Below are positions 55,929 through 63,872 of a DNA stretch of 64,000 nt, piece by piece. The translations under genes were made by a program, and so were the position numbers. Source of the DNA: Hymenobacter edaphi (GTDB taxonomy: Bacteria > Bacteroidota > Bacteroidia > Cytophagales > Hymenobacteraceae); the NCBI RefSeq assembly GCF_003258365.1, contig NZ_QHKM01000009.1, positions 105,423 through 169,422 on the forward strand. The letters run 5' to 3'. Under the pieces are notes generated by a model that was given only the letters and a program-made list of their open reading frames with translations, did no database searches and was not told the DNA's origin. The stretch's first letter is position 1. Each line of letters starts with the position of its first letter.

Positions 55929-57866
55929 TTACAGCTTGCCTTCCAGCGTTTCCACCTTCTCGGCCAGTTCGCTCCACTGGTCGTTCACCTTGGCCAGCTC
56001 CTTTTTCACCTGCTCAAACTTCACCGTCACGTCCTTGAGTTGGGCGGCGTTGTTGTAGATGTTCGCGTCGCCGAGCTGCTTTTCGTAGGCGGCCAGCTCC
56101 TGCTCCAGCTTGGCCACGCGGGCTTCCACTTCCTGCAGCTGCTTGCTGGCCTGCTTCAGTTCGCGCTGGGTGGTTTCGCGCTCCTGCTGGCTTAGCTCCT
56201 TTTTCACCTCCACCGGCTTGGGCTTCGGGGCAGCCGGGGCGGTCAGGCCGAGCTTCTTGGCTTCCTTGGCGCGGTCTTCCTGCCACTGCTCGTACTCGTG
56301 GTAGGTGCCGGGGTACTCCTTCAGCTGGAAGTCCTCGATGTACCAGATTTTGGTGGCCACGTTTTCCACGAAGTACCGGTCGTGGCTGATGACCAGGAAC
56401 GTGCCCTCGAACTGCTCCAGCGCCTGAATCAGGATGTTCACCGACTGCATGTCCAAGTGGTTGGTCGGTTCGTCGAGCAGCAGGAAGTTGGCCTCCGAAA
56501 TCAGCGTCTTGGCCAGGGCCACGCGGCTTTTCTCGCCCCCGCTGAGCACCTTGATTTTCTTGAACACCGAGTCGCCGGTGAACAGAAACGAGCCCAGCAC
56601 CGTGCGCAGCTCCATTTCCGTCCGCTTCGAGCCGGCCTGCACCATCTCCTGCAGCACCTCGTTGTCCACGTTCAACGACTCCAACTGGTGCTGGGCGTAG
56701 AAGGCCATAATCACGTTGTGGCCCAGCTGGTGGGTGCCCGAGGTGGGTGCCTCCGAGCCCGACACCATCCGCATCAGGGTGGATTTACCCTTGCCGTTGG
56801 CCCCGATCAAGGCAATCTTGTCGCCCCGCTCAATGTGCACGTTGGTGTCGCGGAAGATGATTTTGTCGCCGTACTTCTTGGTGACGTGCTCCATGCGCAG
56901 GATGTGGCGGCCGGGCTGCACCGAGAAGCGGAACGAGAAGTTCACCTTGGCCGCCTCGGGCGCCACCGAGTCGATGCGGTCCATCTTGTCGAGCATCTTC
57001 TGCCGGCTCTGGGCCTGCTTGGCCTTCGAGGCTTTGGCCTTGAACCGCTCGATAAACCGCTCGGCCTGCCGGATGGCGGCCTGCTGGTTCTCGAACGCGC
57101 CCTGGTGAATCTCGTCGCGCAGCACTTTTTCCTCCATGTAGAAGGAGTAGTTGCCGGCGTAGGGCACCAGCTTGCCGCCGGTCACCTCCACCGTCATGTT
57201 GGTGGTCTGGTCCAGGAATTCCCGGTCGTGGCTCACGATAATCACCGCGCCTTCGTAGCCGGCCAGGTAGTTCTCAATCCACTTGATCGAGGGCAGGTCC
57301 AGGTGGTTGGTCGGTTCGTCGAGCAGCAGCAGGGAGGGCTCCTGCAACAGGATTTTGGCCAGCATCACGCGCATGCGCCAGCCGCCCGAAAACAGCTTCA
57401 GCGGCCGTTGCAGCTCCTCGGTGGTGAAGCCCAGGCCTTCGAGGATTTCCTCGGTGCGGGCCTGCATGGTGTAGCCGCCCAGGGCCTCAAACCGCTCCTG
57501 CAGGGTGGCCAGCTTGTCGACCAGGTCGTCGGTGTAGTTCTGCTCGAACTCCAGCAGCACCTCGTCGATTTTCTTCTGCAGGTCCAGCGCCTCGGCAAAG
57601 GCCTGCATGGCCACGATAAGGATGGGCTCGTGCGAGTCGTAGCTGAGCAAATCCTGGTTGAGGAAGCCCAGCGTGACGTCCTTGCTCATCGAGATGGAGC
57701 CGCCGTCGGGCTTGTACTCGCCCACCAGCAGGCGCAGCAGGGTGGATTTGCCCTGGCCGTTCAGCCCGATGAGGCCAATCTTATCCTTGGGCTTGATGTG
57801 CAGCGAGGCGCCGTCGTAGAGCGTACGGGCACCGAAGTGAAAGTCGAGGTCGGAGATGGAAATCAT
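55929..57866 (-). CDS. ABC-F family ATPase
   Basis: 645 residues from the ATG at 57866 (MISISDLDFHFGARTLYDGA). Two ABC domains: Walker A GLNGQGKST and IGANGKGKST, signatures LFSGGWRMRVMLAKILL and LSGGEKSRVALAKTLI, Walker B LLLLDEPTNHLD and LLLDEPTNHLDM. The interdomain linker (ERFIERFKAKASKAKQAQSR) is the P-site tRNA interaction motif type; the C-terminal 80 or so residues form a coiled coil (LKQASKQLQEVEARVAKLEQ). ABC-F proteins act on the ribosome (EttA/Uup-like). Cytoplasmic. The exact -7 box lies 27 bases upstream of the ATG. Confidence 0.93.
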   Translation of the reverse strand: MISISDLDFHFGARTLYDGASLHIKPKDKIGLIGLNGQGKSTLLRLLVGEYKPDGGSISMSKDVTLGFLNQDLLSYDSHEPILIVAMQAFAEALDLQKKIDEVLLEFEQNYTDDLVDKLATLQERFEALGGYTMQARTEEILEGLGFTTEELQRPLKLFSGGWRMRVMLAKILLQEPSLLLLDEPTNHLDLPSIKWIENYLAGYEGAVIIVSHDREFLDQTTNMTVEVTGGKLVPYAGNYSFYMEEKVLRDEIHQGAFENQQAAIRQAERFIERFKAKASKAKQAQSRQKMLDKMDRIDSVAPEAAKVNFSFRFSVQPGRHILRMEHVTKKYGDKIIFRDTNVHIERGDKIALIGANGKGKSTLMRMVSGSEAPTSGTHQLGHNVIMAFYAQHQLESLNVDNEVLQEMVQAGSKRTEMELRTVLGSFLFTGDSVFKKIKVLSGGEKSRVALAKTLISEANFLLLDEPTNHLDMQSVNILIQALEQFEGTFLVISHDRYFVENVATKIWYIEDFQLKEYPGTYHEYEQWQEDRAKEAKKLGLTAPAAPKPKPVEVKKELSQQERETTQRELKQASKQLQEVEARVAKLEQELAAYEKQLGDANIYNNAAQLKDVTVKFEQVKKELAKVNDQWSELAEKVETLEGKL

Positions 57867-57893
57867 GCAGTATACCTTGCAGCGCAGGAAGGG

Positions 57894-57901
57894 CAAAGGT
57901 A
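57894..57901 (-). promoter_or_regulatory. Exact -7 box of the ABC-F gene
   Basis: TACCTTTG on the minus strand, 27 bases before the ATG at 57866. It rules out the longer open frame reaching 58001. Confidence 0.65.
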
Positions 57902-57969
57902 CGGCGTTTGGGCGGAGGGTCCTTGCACCACGAGATAACGCTTTGTGTGCCCCATAAAAATCGGCCAGC

Positions 57970-58623
57970 ATGAGTATGATTGAAACTATTACCAAACTCA
58001 TCCACCAAGAGCTGCTCTACCCTGAATGGGAGATGACCAAGCAATTGCTGGCCGTAATGAATGTGGAGCTTGACAACGGCTTGCCCAAAATAGAAGCGGT
58101 TGTTGTCAACAAGGAAGCAGGCTCAGCCATCGGCTACGTGCCCGTTACAGAAGGCTTCTACATCGGCGTCCACTTGGTCATTAAGGAGGGCGCAGTAGAA
58201 ATTAATGCCATTGACAGTGAGCCAAGCATCCACTTGAGCTATTCGCCCATTTCGGAGGATCTGTCCGTAGAGGATTTGTTGTGCCTGACCTCCCTCCAGC
58301 CCCAGCAAGTCCAGCACGCCGACGGCGCTACCGGCAGCGGCTACAACAGCCTGTGGTTCGAATCGTCTGCCCGGCCCGGCCGCATCGAAGAGAAACTGGA
58401 TGAGTTTCTCGCCTACCTTGAGCAGGATGTAGCGGGCATCCACCGGCTCATTGCCCACACTGGCAAAGCGGACATCTGGGTGAGTATCGGCTTCCACATA
58501 GCCAATAGAAACTTCACCCAGCTCTTTCTACCCCAGGAGTTGATAGCGCGCCTGCATCAGTTAGGACTGGCGCTTACGTTCGACCTCCGTATGCTGGGCC
58601 GGGAAATAACCAGCAACTATTAA
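57970..58623 (+). CDS. DUF4279-like hypothetical protein
   Basis: 217 residues. The second half, YNSLWFESSARPGRIEEKLD, EFLAYLEQDVAGIHRLIAHT and ADIWVSIGFHIANRNFTQLF, fits the DUF4279 pattern, a family common among orphan immunity-like and accessory genes. No signal peptide. Clearly lower GC than the ABC-F gene, with different codon use (frequent A/T third positions), which suggests acquisition. Divergent from ABC-F with a 100-base gap. A gene fragment follows at 58638. A second ATG two codons later is equally possible as start. Confidence 0.72.
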   Translation: MSMIETITKLIHQELLYPEWEMTKQLLAVMNVELDNGLPKIEAVVVNKEAGSAIGYVPVTEGFYIGVHLVIKEGAVEINAIDSEPSIHLSYSPISEDLSVEDLLCLTSLQPQQVQHADGATGSGYNSLWFESSARPGRIEEKLDEFLAYLEQDVAGIHRLIAHTGKADIWVSIGFHIANRNFTQLFLPQELIARLHQLGLALTFDLRMLGREITSNY

Positions 58624-58637
58624 ACAGCTGCCCCATA

Positions 58638-58715
58638 ATGACCGAACTCCACGCTTGGCTCACCCTGCGCTACAGCGACTACGACGCCGAAGACGCCCCG
58701 CAACTCCATCTATAA
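58638..58715 (+). pseudogene. Possible truncated gene fragment (25 codons)
   Basis: ATG at 58638 opens MTELHAWLTLRYSDYDAEDA, then PQLHL and a stop at 58713. It has the look of the 5' end of a protein gene cut short, directly before the next lipoprotein gene. No homology can be shown from 25 residues, so confidence is low. Confidence 0.3.
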
Positions 58716-58731
58716 TGCCAACATCTACTAC

Positions 58732-59385
58732 ATGCAACGCTTCATTATCCTATCGTTTGTAGCCTTGTCCCTCACCAGCTGCCATGACCAGGCGCCCCCT
58801 GATTCAAAAGCCACTTCAGCTCCACTGACTACCGCTTCGCCCAAAGCTCCTGCGTCCGACACGGCCGCCGTCAACCAGACCGTACGGGCCTTCTTTGCGT
58901 GGTACGGACAGGCTATTGCCGCTGACCAGACCACTGAGTTTCAGCCCCGCTTCGTAGCCGACGCCCAGGGCCGGATGACGCTGGATATGAGTCGTTATTT
59001 CGCCAACCTGCGGCGGCTGCACTTCTCCGAGGCATTGTTGCAGCAGGAAGCCAAATCTTATCAGCCCTGCATCGACAACCTGCTCCGCATCCCGTACGCC
59101 CGGCGCGACTCGTTGCTGGACGACGTTTCCGATTATGAGGATATGGATTGCGCCTTCTTCGATTCCTACCGCTGGACGCGCACGATGGACGCCTATCAGG
59201 GCATCCGCCTCGAACGCACCAAGCTCACGAGCGACTCCGCCCGCGTGTGGGCCCGACCGTTTGAATACTACCCAGACAACGAGCCGGCCGAGCGGTACTA
59301 CTTCTGGGAAGGTTACCTGAACGTGCGGCTGACCCGCCGCGCCGGCACTTGGGAAATTGATGCCATCCAAACCAAACGCCTATAA
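58732..59385 (+). CDS. Lipoprotein, NTF2/DUF3828-like
   Basis: 217 residues with a lipoprotein signal (MQRFIILSFVALSLTSC). The mature part starts with a linker rich in A, S and P, then AAVNQTVRAFFAWYGQAIAA and, later, DMSRYFANLRRLHFSEALLQ, YEDMDCAFFDSYRWTRTMDA and LNVRLTRRAGTWEIDAIQTK, a layout like DUF3828/NTF2-type proteins found with secreted effector immunity. Function unknown. The start of the next gene lies 10 bases downstream, so the two are probably cotranscribed. Confidence 0.7.
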   Translation: MQRFIILSFVALSLTSCHDQAPPDSKATSAPLTTASPKAPASDTAAVNQTVRAFFAWYGQAIAADQTTEFQPRFVADAQGRMTLDMSRYFANLRRLHFSEALLQQEAKSYQPCIDNLLRIPYARRDSLLDDVSDYEDMDCAFFDSYRWTRTMDAYQGIRLERTKLTSDSARVWARPFEYYPDNEPAERYYFWEGYLNVRLTRRAGTWEIDAIQTKRL

Positions 59386-59395
59386 CCCCCGGTCC

Positions 59396-59827
59396 ATGTT
59401 GCGCGCCATTCTGCTTTGCACCGCCAGCCTCTGCCTGGCCTCCCACCCCGCCCCGCGGCAAAGCCCCGACCGCCTGCCCCAATCCGAGCGGCAACAGGTG
59501 CTGCAACTTCTACTGGACCTGCCCGACTTGCAACACTTCTACCACGCCGACCTGCCCGGACGGCTCCCGGTGAAGCTCCAAACGGATGCCTTCGTCACCC
59601 CCGGCCTGCCACTGCGGAAGTTCCACCAGCCCGTCCTGCTGCTGTCGGCCCGGCAGCTGCGGCAGCGCGGCAGCCGCGACTACCTGCACCTCGGGCAGCT
59701 GCGGCGGCGGCAGGACACCCTGGACTTTCGCCTGAGCTACGCCGTCGAGGGGGTGCTGGCTGAGGGCAAGCTCATCCGGTACGCGAACGGCTGGCGGGTC
59801 GGTAGGTATTCCGTGGTTGAACAATAA
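59396..59827 (+). CDS. Exported hypothetical protein
   Basis: 143 residues from the ATG at 59396 (MLRAILLCTASLCLASHPAP, signal peptide). The mature domain, LLDLPDLQHFYHADLPGRLP, DAFVTPGLPLRKFHQPVLLL and LDFRLSYAVEGVLAEGKLIR, is a mixed alpha/beta fold I do not recognise. It follows the lipoprotein gene closely and precedes another hypothetical gene by 26 bases, so the three genes 58732-60234 look like an accessory operon. Confidence 0.65.
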   Translation: MLRAILLCTASLCLASHPAPRQSPDRLPQSERQQVLQLLLDLPDLQHFYHADLPGRLPVKLQTDAFVTPGLPLRKFHQPVLLLSARQLRQRGSRDYLHLGQLRRRQDTLDFRLSYAVEGVLAEGKLIRYANGWRVGRYSVVEQ

Positions 59828-59853
59828 GACCCGGCCCGCCCACATCCTGCCAG

Positions 59854-60234
59854 ATGCACCCCTCCCTCACCCCCGCCTTCTACGAGCAGCTCGAATGGCA
59901 GCTTTCCGCCGTCCTCAGCCGCTCCCCCGACCGCAGCCGGCGCCGCTACTGGTGCGACGGAATCCTGGACCCGGAATGGGCCGAGGACTACCAGCCCGAG
60001 TACGTGCGCCGGACGCGGCAAATCCGGCTGCGGGCCTGGATAGCCCAGGGGCCGACTAAGGGCGGTGGTTCCAGCGTGCAGGAGCTCTGGCCGCTCACGG
60101 TGAAGCTGGGTCCGCAATCTTATGAAGCGTATACGCAGGGGCAGGAACTGACACCCTACGTACCCAGCTCCGGGCACGACGATTGGCTGCTGCTGGCGCT
60201 GGAGAATCAGGCGTTGGAAGTGCAGCTACGCTAA
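59854..60234 (+). CDS. Hypothetical protein
   Basis: 126 residues: MHPSLTPAFYEQLEWQLSAV, RSRRRYWCDGILDPEWAEDY, RQIRLRAWIAQGPTKGGGSS, DDWLLLALENQALEVQLR. No signal; the pattern (CDGILDPEW, aromatic and acidic) resembles small accessory proteins of unknown function. It ends the three-gene accessory run, followed by a large repeat array. Confidence 0.62.
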   Translation: MHPSLTPAFYEQLEWQLSAVLSRSPDRSRRRYWCDGILDPEWAEDYQPEYVRRTRQIRLRAWIAQGPTKGGGSSVQELWPLTVKLGPQSYEAYTQGQELTPYVPSSGHDDWLLLALENQALEVQLR

Positions 60235-60310
60235 CCCTGCTCTAAACAAGCGCAGACGGCAGTCCGGCCGACCTGAACGGTCCTACTTCTCTTTACTTTA
60301 TCCAACAAAA

Positions 60311-60550
60311 AAACTTCGGGTGGCCTCCGAAAGCTTTCGGAGGCCACCCGAAGTTTCTCGGTCGACCATTGCAAGCTTTCGGCGGTCGACCTAACTTTCT
60401 CGGATGCCCGTCGAAAGCTTTCGGAGCTACCTCGAAGTTTCTCGGTCGACCATCGAAAGCTTGCGGAGGCCATCCGAAGTTTCTTGGTCGACCTCCGAAA
60501 GCTTTCGAAGCCACACCGAAGTTTCTCGGATGGCCTCCAAAAGTTTGTGG
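60311..60550. repeat. 21-bp-period minisatellite (about 11 units) with a 46-bp palindrome
   Basis: Units alternate between two forms, so 42-bp pairs repeat: form A carries CGAAAGCTTTCGG, form B CGAAGTTTCTCGG. Six A-type units contain AAGCTT or a close variant. The first pair is a perfect 46-bp palindrome (60311-60356), and later pairs are partly self-complementary. There are no unique spacers, so it is not a CRISPR array. It occupies nearly all of the 329-base gap between the hypothetical gene and the aldo/keto reductase gene; 60235-60310 shows nothing else. Confidence 0.85.
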
Positions 60551-60563
60551 GAGCCCGCCGCTT

Positions 60564-61589
60564 TTACATCCCCGCGTGCCCCAGCATCGGGAAGCGCTGC
60601 TGGTGCCAGTACGGGTAAATCGGCGTGGTGGCGCTGACGGCATCCAGCCGGGCCACCTGCTCGGCAGAGAGGTTCCAGCCGGCGGCCCCGAGGTTCTGGC
60701 GCAGCTGCTCCTCGTTGCGGGCCCCGATGACCAGGTTCACCACCGTGGGGCGCTGCAGCAGCCAGTTCAGGGCCACCTGGGGCACGGTTTTCTCCGTTTC
60801 CCGGGCTATTTCATCCAGCACGTCCACGATGGCGAACAGCCGCTCGTCGGGCACCTGCGGGCCCTGGCCACCGCCCTGGGCCAGGCGGCTGCTTTCCGGA
60901 ATCGGCTGGCCCCGGCGAATCTTGCCGCTCAGCAGCCCCGCCGACAACGGGCTCCACACAATGGTGCCCACGCCCTCTTCCAGGCCCAGTGGCAGCAGCT
61001 CCCACTCAAACTCCCGGTGCGCCAGCGAGTAATAGGCCTGGTGTCCCACGTAGCGCGCCCAGCCCCGCCGCTCCGAGATGGAGAGGCTTTTCATCAGGTG
61101 CCAGCCCGAGAAGTTGGAGCAGGCGATGTAGCGCACCTTGCCGCTCTGCACCAGCGTGTCGAGGGTGCGCAGGGTCTCGTCGATGGGCGTGTGCGCGTCG
61201 AAGCCGTGCATGTGGTAAATGTCGATGTAGTCGGTGCCGAGGCGGCGCAGCGAGTCGTCGCAGGCCCGCAGCAAATGCTGGCGCGAGGAGCCGTAGTCGT
61301 TCGGGCCCGTGCCGGTGGGGAAGGTGGCCTTGGTGGAAATCAGCACCTCCGGGCGCCGGCCTGCCAGGGCTTTGCCCAGGATGGTTTCGGCCTGCCCGTC
61401 GGAGTAGCCGTTGGCCGTGTCGAAGAGGTTCACGCCCGCCTCCAGGCAGATGTCGATGAGGTGGCGCGCTTCGTCGACCTGGGTGCTGCCCCAGGCCTTG
61501 AAAAACTCGTTGCTGCCCCCGAAGGTGGCGGTGCCGAAGCTCAAAACCGGAATGCGCAGGCCCGAAGCGCCTAGCTGGCGGTATTCCAT
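60564..61589 (-). CDS. Aldo/keto reductase
   Basis: 341 residues from the ATG at 61589 (MEYRQLGASGLRIPVLSFGT). TIM-barrel AKR with the tetrad D and Y in NLFDTANGYSDGQAE, K in VLISTKATF and H in IYHMHGFD; the NADPH-binding end is VVNLVIGARNEEQLRQNLGA. The start is typical of the YghZ/Tas-like branch, which reduces aldehydes with NADPH. The substrate is unknown. The open frame upstream is through spacer sequence and is rejected. A repeat array lies just after its stop codon. Confidence 0.92.
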   Translation of the reverse strand: MEYRQLGASGLRIPVLSFGTATFGGSNEFFKAWGSTQVDEARHLIDICLEAGVNLFDTANGYSDGQAETILGKALAGRRPEVLISTKATFPTGTGPNDYGSSRQHLLRACDDSLRRLGTDYIDIYHMHGFDAHTPIDETLRTLDTLVQSGKVRYIACSNFSGWHLMKSLSISERRGWARYVGHQAYYSLAHREFEWELLPLGLEEGVGTIVWSPLSAGLLSGKIRRGQPIPESSRLAQGGGQGPQVPDERLFAIVDVLDEIARETEKTVPQVALNWLLQRPTVVNLVIGARNEEQLRQNLGAAGWNLSAEQVARLDAVSATTPIYPYWHQQRFPMLGHAGM

Positions 61590-61794
61590 GGCAGATATCG
61601 AAAAAGTAGCGGCGGAGCCCGGCTCCGCGGAGAATGGGACGGTGCCCGCCCGGGCACCCTGGCTGCTACAACCGCGCCTCGCCCCGGAAGTTCGGCCCGT
61701 CGCCGGCACCGGCTCCTGCCCGGCGGCAATTCGTTACGCCGAACGTCGTGCCGGGCCGCTGCCTTGGCAGCCGGCCTTGAACCGTCGACCGGCC

Positions 61795-61909
61795 GTAGAG
61801 ATGCAGCCTTGCGTCTCGGGGCTGCCCGCCTCGCATCGACCAGCCGGAACCACACAGCCGGAAGCAACCCGGCATCAGCAACGATTGAGACGCGAGGTTG
61901 TGCCTCTAC
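61795..61909. repeat. 115-bp MITE-like element with GTAGAG ends
   Basis: Imperfect terminal inverted repeats of about 24 bp (left GTAGAGATGC...TTGCGTCTCG; right GAGACGCGAG...GCCTCTAC), 19 of 24 positions matching, around a 65-base core. The left end matches the element at 3861-3884. No transposase gene is near. Confidence 0.6.
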
Positions 61910-62012
61910 ACCGTTCTGCCGCTTGCCTGCTGACGCGACCAGAACCTTCAGCAGGCCGCCGTTTTAGCGCTGCTGCCGCCCCGCGTCTTGCCAAAAAACT
62001 TAGCCAGCCGTA

Positions 62013-62036
62013 CTTTAGCTAAAAATTTAGCTAAAG
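62013..62036 (+). promoter_or_regulatory. Operator-like perfect palindrome before the zinc-ribbon-like gene
   Basis: CTTTAGCTAAA (62013-62023), AA, TTTAGCTAAAG (62026-62036): perfect 11-bp arms, AT-rich in GC-rich surroundings, ending 5 bases before the ATG at 62042. It looks like a dimeric repressor site or a start-occluding hairpin. Confidence 0.65.
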
Positions 62037-62041
62037 CTGTC

Positions 62042-62461
62042 ATGGCAACACCCCGCAAGGCCCCGCGCTACACCGCCGCTGAGCAGCAAGTCGAAGCGCC
62101 GGCAGCCGCCCTCCCCGCCGCCCCTGTCGAAGCCCCCGCCGACACCACCGAGGCCGCCCTCTGCCCCTGCTGCGGCGAGCTGCTGGCCTGGCACGAGCAG
62201 CCCTGCCCCCTGCCCGGGGCGGCCGCCGAGGCTGCCCCCGCGGCCGGCACCGTGATTATGCGCGCCGCCGCCGTCACCTACGCCTACGACCTGGGCCAGC
62301 CGGTGCAGCCTGAAACCCAGAACCGGGCCTACGCCGTCATCTGGCGCGGGCAGCTCAAGGAGCGCCACCCCGACACCGGCTGGATTCACCGCGTGAACGT
62401 GTACCGGCTGAACGACGGGTACTGGGACTGCTACCGCGAGGAGGAGTTGCAGGTGGCGTAA
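62042..62461 (+). CDS. Small protein with CPCC cysteine knuckle
   Basis: 139 residues from the ATG at 62042. N-terminal 45 residues are basic then A/P-rich (MATPRKAPRYTAAEQQVEAP); next LCPCCGELLAWHEQPCPLPG with four cysteines in a possible zinc knuckle; the rest (RAYAVIWRGQLKERHPDTGW, IHRVNVYRLNDGYWDCYREE) is a small alpha/beta domain. Unknown family. Its start lies directly behind the 24-bp palindrome, so regulation by a bound repressor or by the hairpin is likely. The serine-hydrolase gene starts 45 bases later on the same strand. Confidence 0.7.
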   Translation: MATPRKAPRYTAAEQQVEAPAAALPAAPVEAPADTTEAALCPCCGELLAWHEQPCPLPGAAAEAAPAAGTVIMRAAAVTYAYDLGQPVQPETQNRAYAVIWRGQLKERHPDTGWIHRVNVYRLNDGYWDCYREEELQVA

Positions 62462-62476
62462 CGTCGCCAATTGCCT

Positions 62477-62484
62477 TACCTTGG
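62477..62484 (+). promoter_or_regulatory. Near-consensus -7 box of the beta-lactamase-like gene
   Basis: TACCTTGG, one base off TAnnTTTG, 22 bases before the ATG at 62507. Confidence 0.4.
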
Positions 62485-62506
62485 GCGGCCCCTCAACCAC
62501 TGCCCG

Positions 62507-63703
62507 ATGAACCGCTTACGCCTCGCCGCCGCCGCGCCCCTGCTGCTGCTTGCCGGCTGCGCCACCGTGCCCCCGGTAGCCCGCCTCGATGGCCTGCGCA
62601 TCCGGCAAGTCGACCTGACCCGCCGCATCCAGCAGATTGTCGACTCGGCGCACGTCACCGGGCTGGCCGTGACGGTGTTCAACCGCAACCGGCCGGTGTA
62701 CCAGCATGCCTTCGGGGTGAAAAGCACGGCCACCGGGGCGCCGCTGCAGCTTGATACCGAGTTTTACGGCGCCTCGCTCAGCAAGGCCGTGTTTGCGGTG
62801 CTGGTGCTCAAGCTGGTGGAAGAGGGCCAGCTGACCCTGGATGAGCCCCTGCAGAACTACCTGCCCCGGCCCATCTACGAGTACAAGCCCCAAACGCGCT
62901 GGCACGACGACTACTCCAGCCTGCGCCAGGATTCGCTGTACCGCCGCATCACGGCCCGCATGTGCCTGAGCCACACCACCGGCCTGGCCAACTGGCGCTG
63001 GGACGAGCCCGACGAGAAGCTGCACGTGCGCCGCCCGCCCGGGGCCCGCTACGGCTACTCCGGCGAGGGCCTGGTGTACCTGCAGGTGGTGCTGGAGCGC
63101 AAGCTCGGCCGCCCGCTGGAGCAGCTCATGCAGGAAAAAATCTTCGGGCCGCTGGGCATGACCACCTCCAGCTACCAGTGGCAGCCGCGCTTCGAGGCTG
63201 ATTATGCCCTGGGCCACGACGCCACGGGCAAGCCGCTGGAAAAGGACAAGGACAACGAGCCCCGCAGCGCCAGCACCCTCGAAACCACGCCCGCCGACTA
63301 CACCCGCTTTCTGACGGCCGTGCTCCAGCGCCGGATTCTCAAGCCCGAGTCCTGGCAGGAGCTGTTTCGCCCGCAGATCAGCCTGCACTCGGTGCAGCAG
63401 ATGGGCCCGCTGGCCCGCCGCGACACCACCCGCTACGACCACCTGCGGCTGGCCTACGGCCTGGGCTGGGGCCTGCTGCACTCGCCCTACGGCGTGGGCG
63501 CGTTCAAGGAAGGCCACGGCGACGGGTTTCAGCACTACTCCATCGTGTTTCCGGAGCGCGGCATCGGGGTGCTGCTGATGAGCAACAGCGACAACGCCGA
63601 AAGCGCCTTCCAGAGCCTGCTGCGCGTCACCATTGCCGATACCTTCACCCCCGTCGACTGGCAGAACTACGTGCCCTACTACCGCGCCCGGGCCGCCCGC
63701 TAG
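62507..63703 (+). CDS. Class-C beta-lactamase-like serine hydrolase lipoprotein
   Basis: 398 residues from the ATG at 62507, with a lipoprotein signal (MNRLRLAAAAPLLLLAGC). Serine active site GASLSKAVFAVLVLKLVEEG (SxxK), second motif YGYSGEGLVYLQ (YSG in place of YxN) and a C-terminal KEGHGDGFQHYSIVF (HxG). The family includes esterases and D-aminopeptidase-like enzymes as well as beta-lactamases; activity on antibiotics cannot be claimed. The protein would be anchored in an envelope membrane facing the periplasm or outside. Probably cotranscribed with the gene before it. Confidence 0.87.
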   Translation: MNRLRLAAAAPLLLLAGCATVPPVARLDGLRIRQVDLTRRIQQIVDSAHVTGLAVTVFNRNRPVYQHAFGVKSTATGAPLQLDTEFYGASLSKAVFAVLVLKLVEEGQLTLDEPLQNYLPRPIYEYKPQTRWHDDYSSLRQDSLYRRITARMCLSHTTGLANWRWDEPDEKLHVRRPPGARYGYSGEGLVYLQVVLERKLGRPLEQLMQEKIFGPLGMTTSSYQWQPRFEADYALGHDATGKPLEKDKDNEPRSASTLETTPADYTRFLTAVLQRRILKPESWQELFRPQISLHSVQQMGPLARRDTTRYDHLRLAYGLGWGLLHSPYGVGAFKEGHGDGFQHYSIVFPERGIGVLLMSNSDNAESAFQSLLRVTIADTFTPVDWQNYVPYYRARAAR

Positions 63704-63872
63704 GCGGCGTGGTCAGTAGCGACGAGCGGTTATGAAAACGTCTGGAACGTCCTGCCTCATCTGGCGTCCGCGCAGCTGAACCGAAAGAAGGCGTAGCCAA
63801 GCTCCGCATGACGTGCTATTGGTTTTTCACCACGTCGGTACCGCGGTGTCTCGACGAGCCGTTCTGCTATGC

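Larger units (their letters stand above)
61590..62041. other. 452-base spacer with a MITE-like element and an operator-like palindrome
   Basis: Between the aldo/keto reductase (minus) and the zinc-ribbon-like gene (plus). It holds the element at 61795-61909 and the 24-bp palindrome at 62013-62036; I see no gene in the rest. Confidence 0.55.

Noticed and set aside
60311..60550. CRISPR array
   Set aside because: Repeat units follow each other without unique spacers, units vary, and no cas genes are present.
60369..61574. 401-codon plus-strand frame through the minisatellite and opposite the aldo/keto reductase
   Set aside because: The first part is only repeat translation (FLGRPSKA-type) and the rest is a shadow of the reductase gene.
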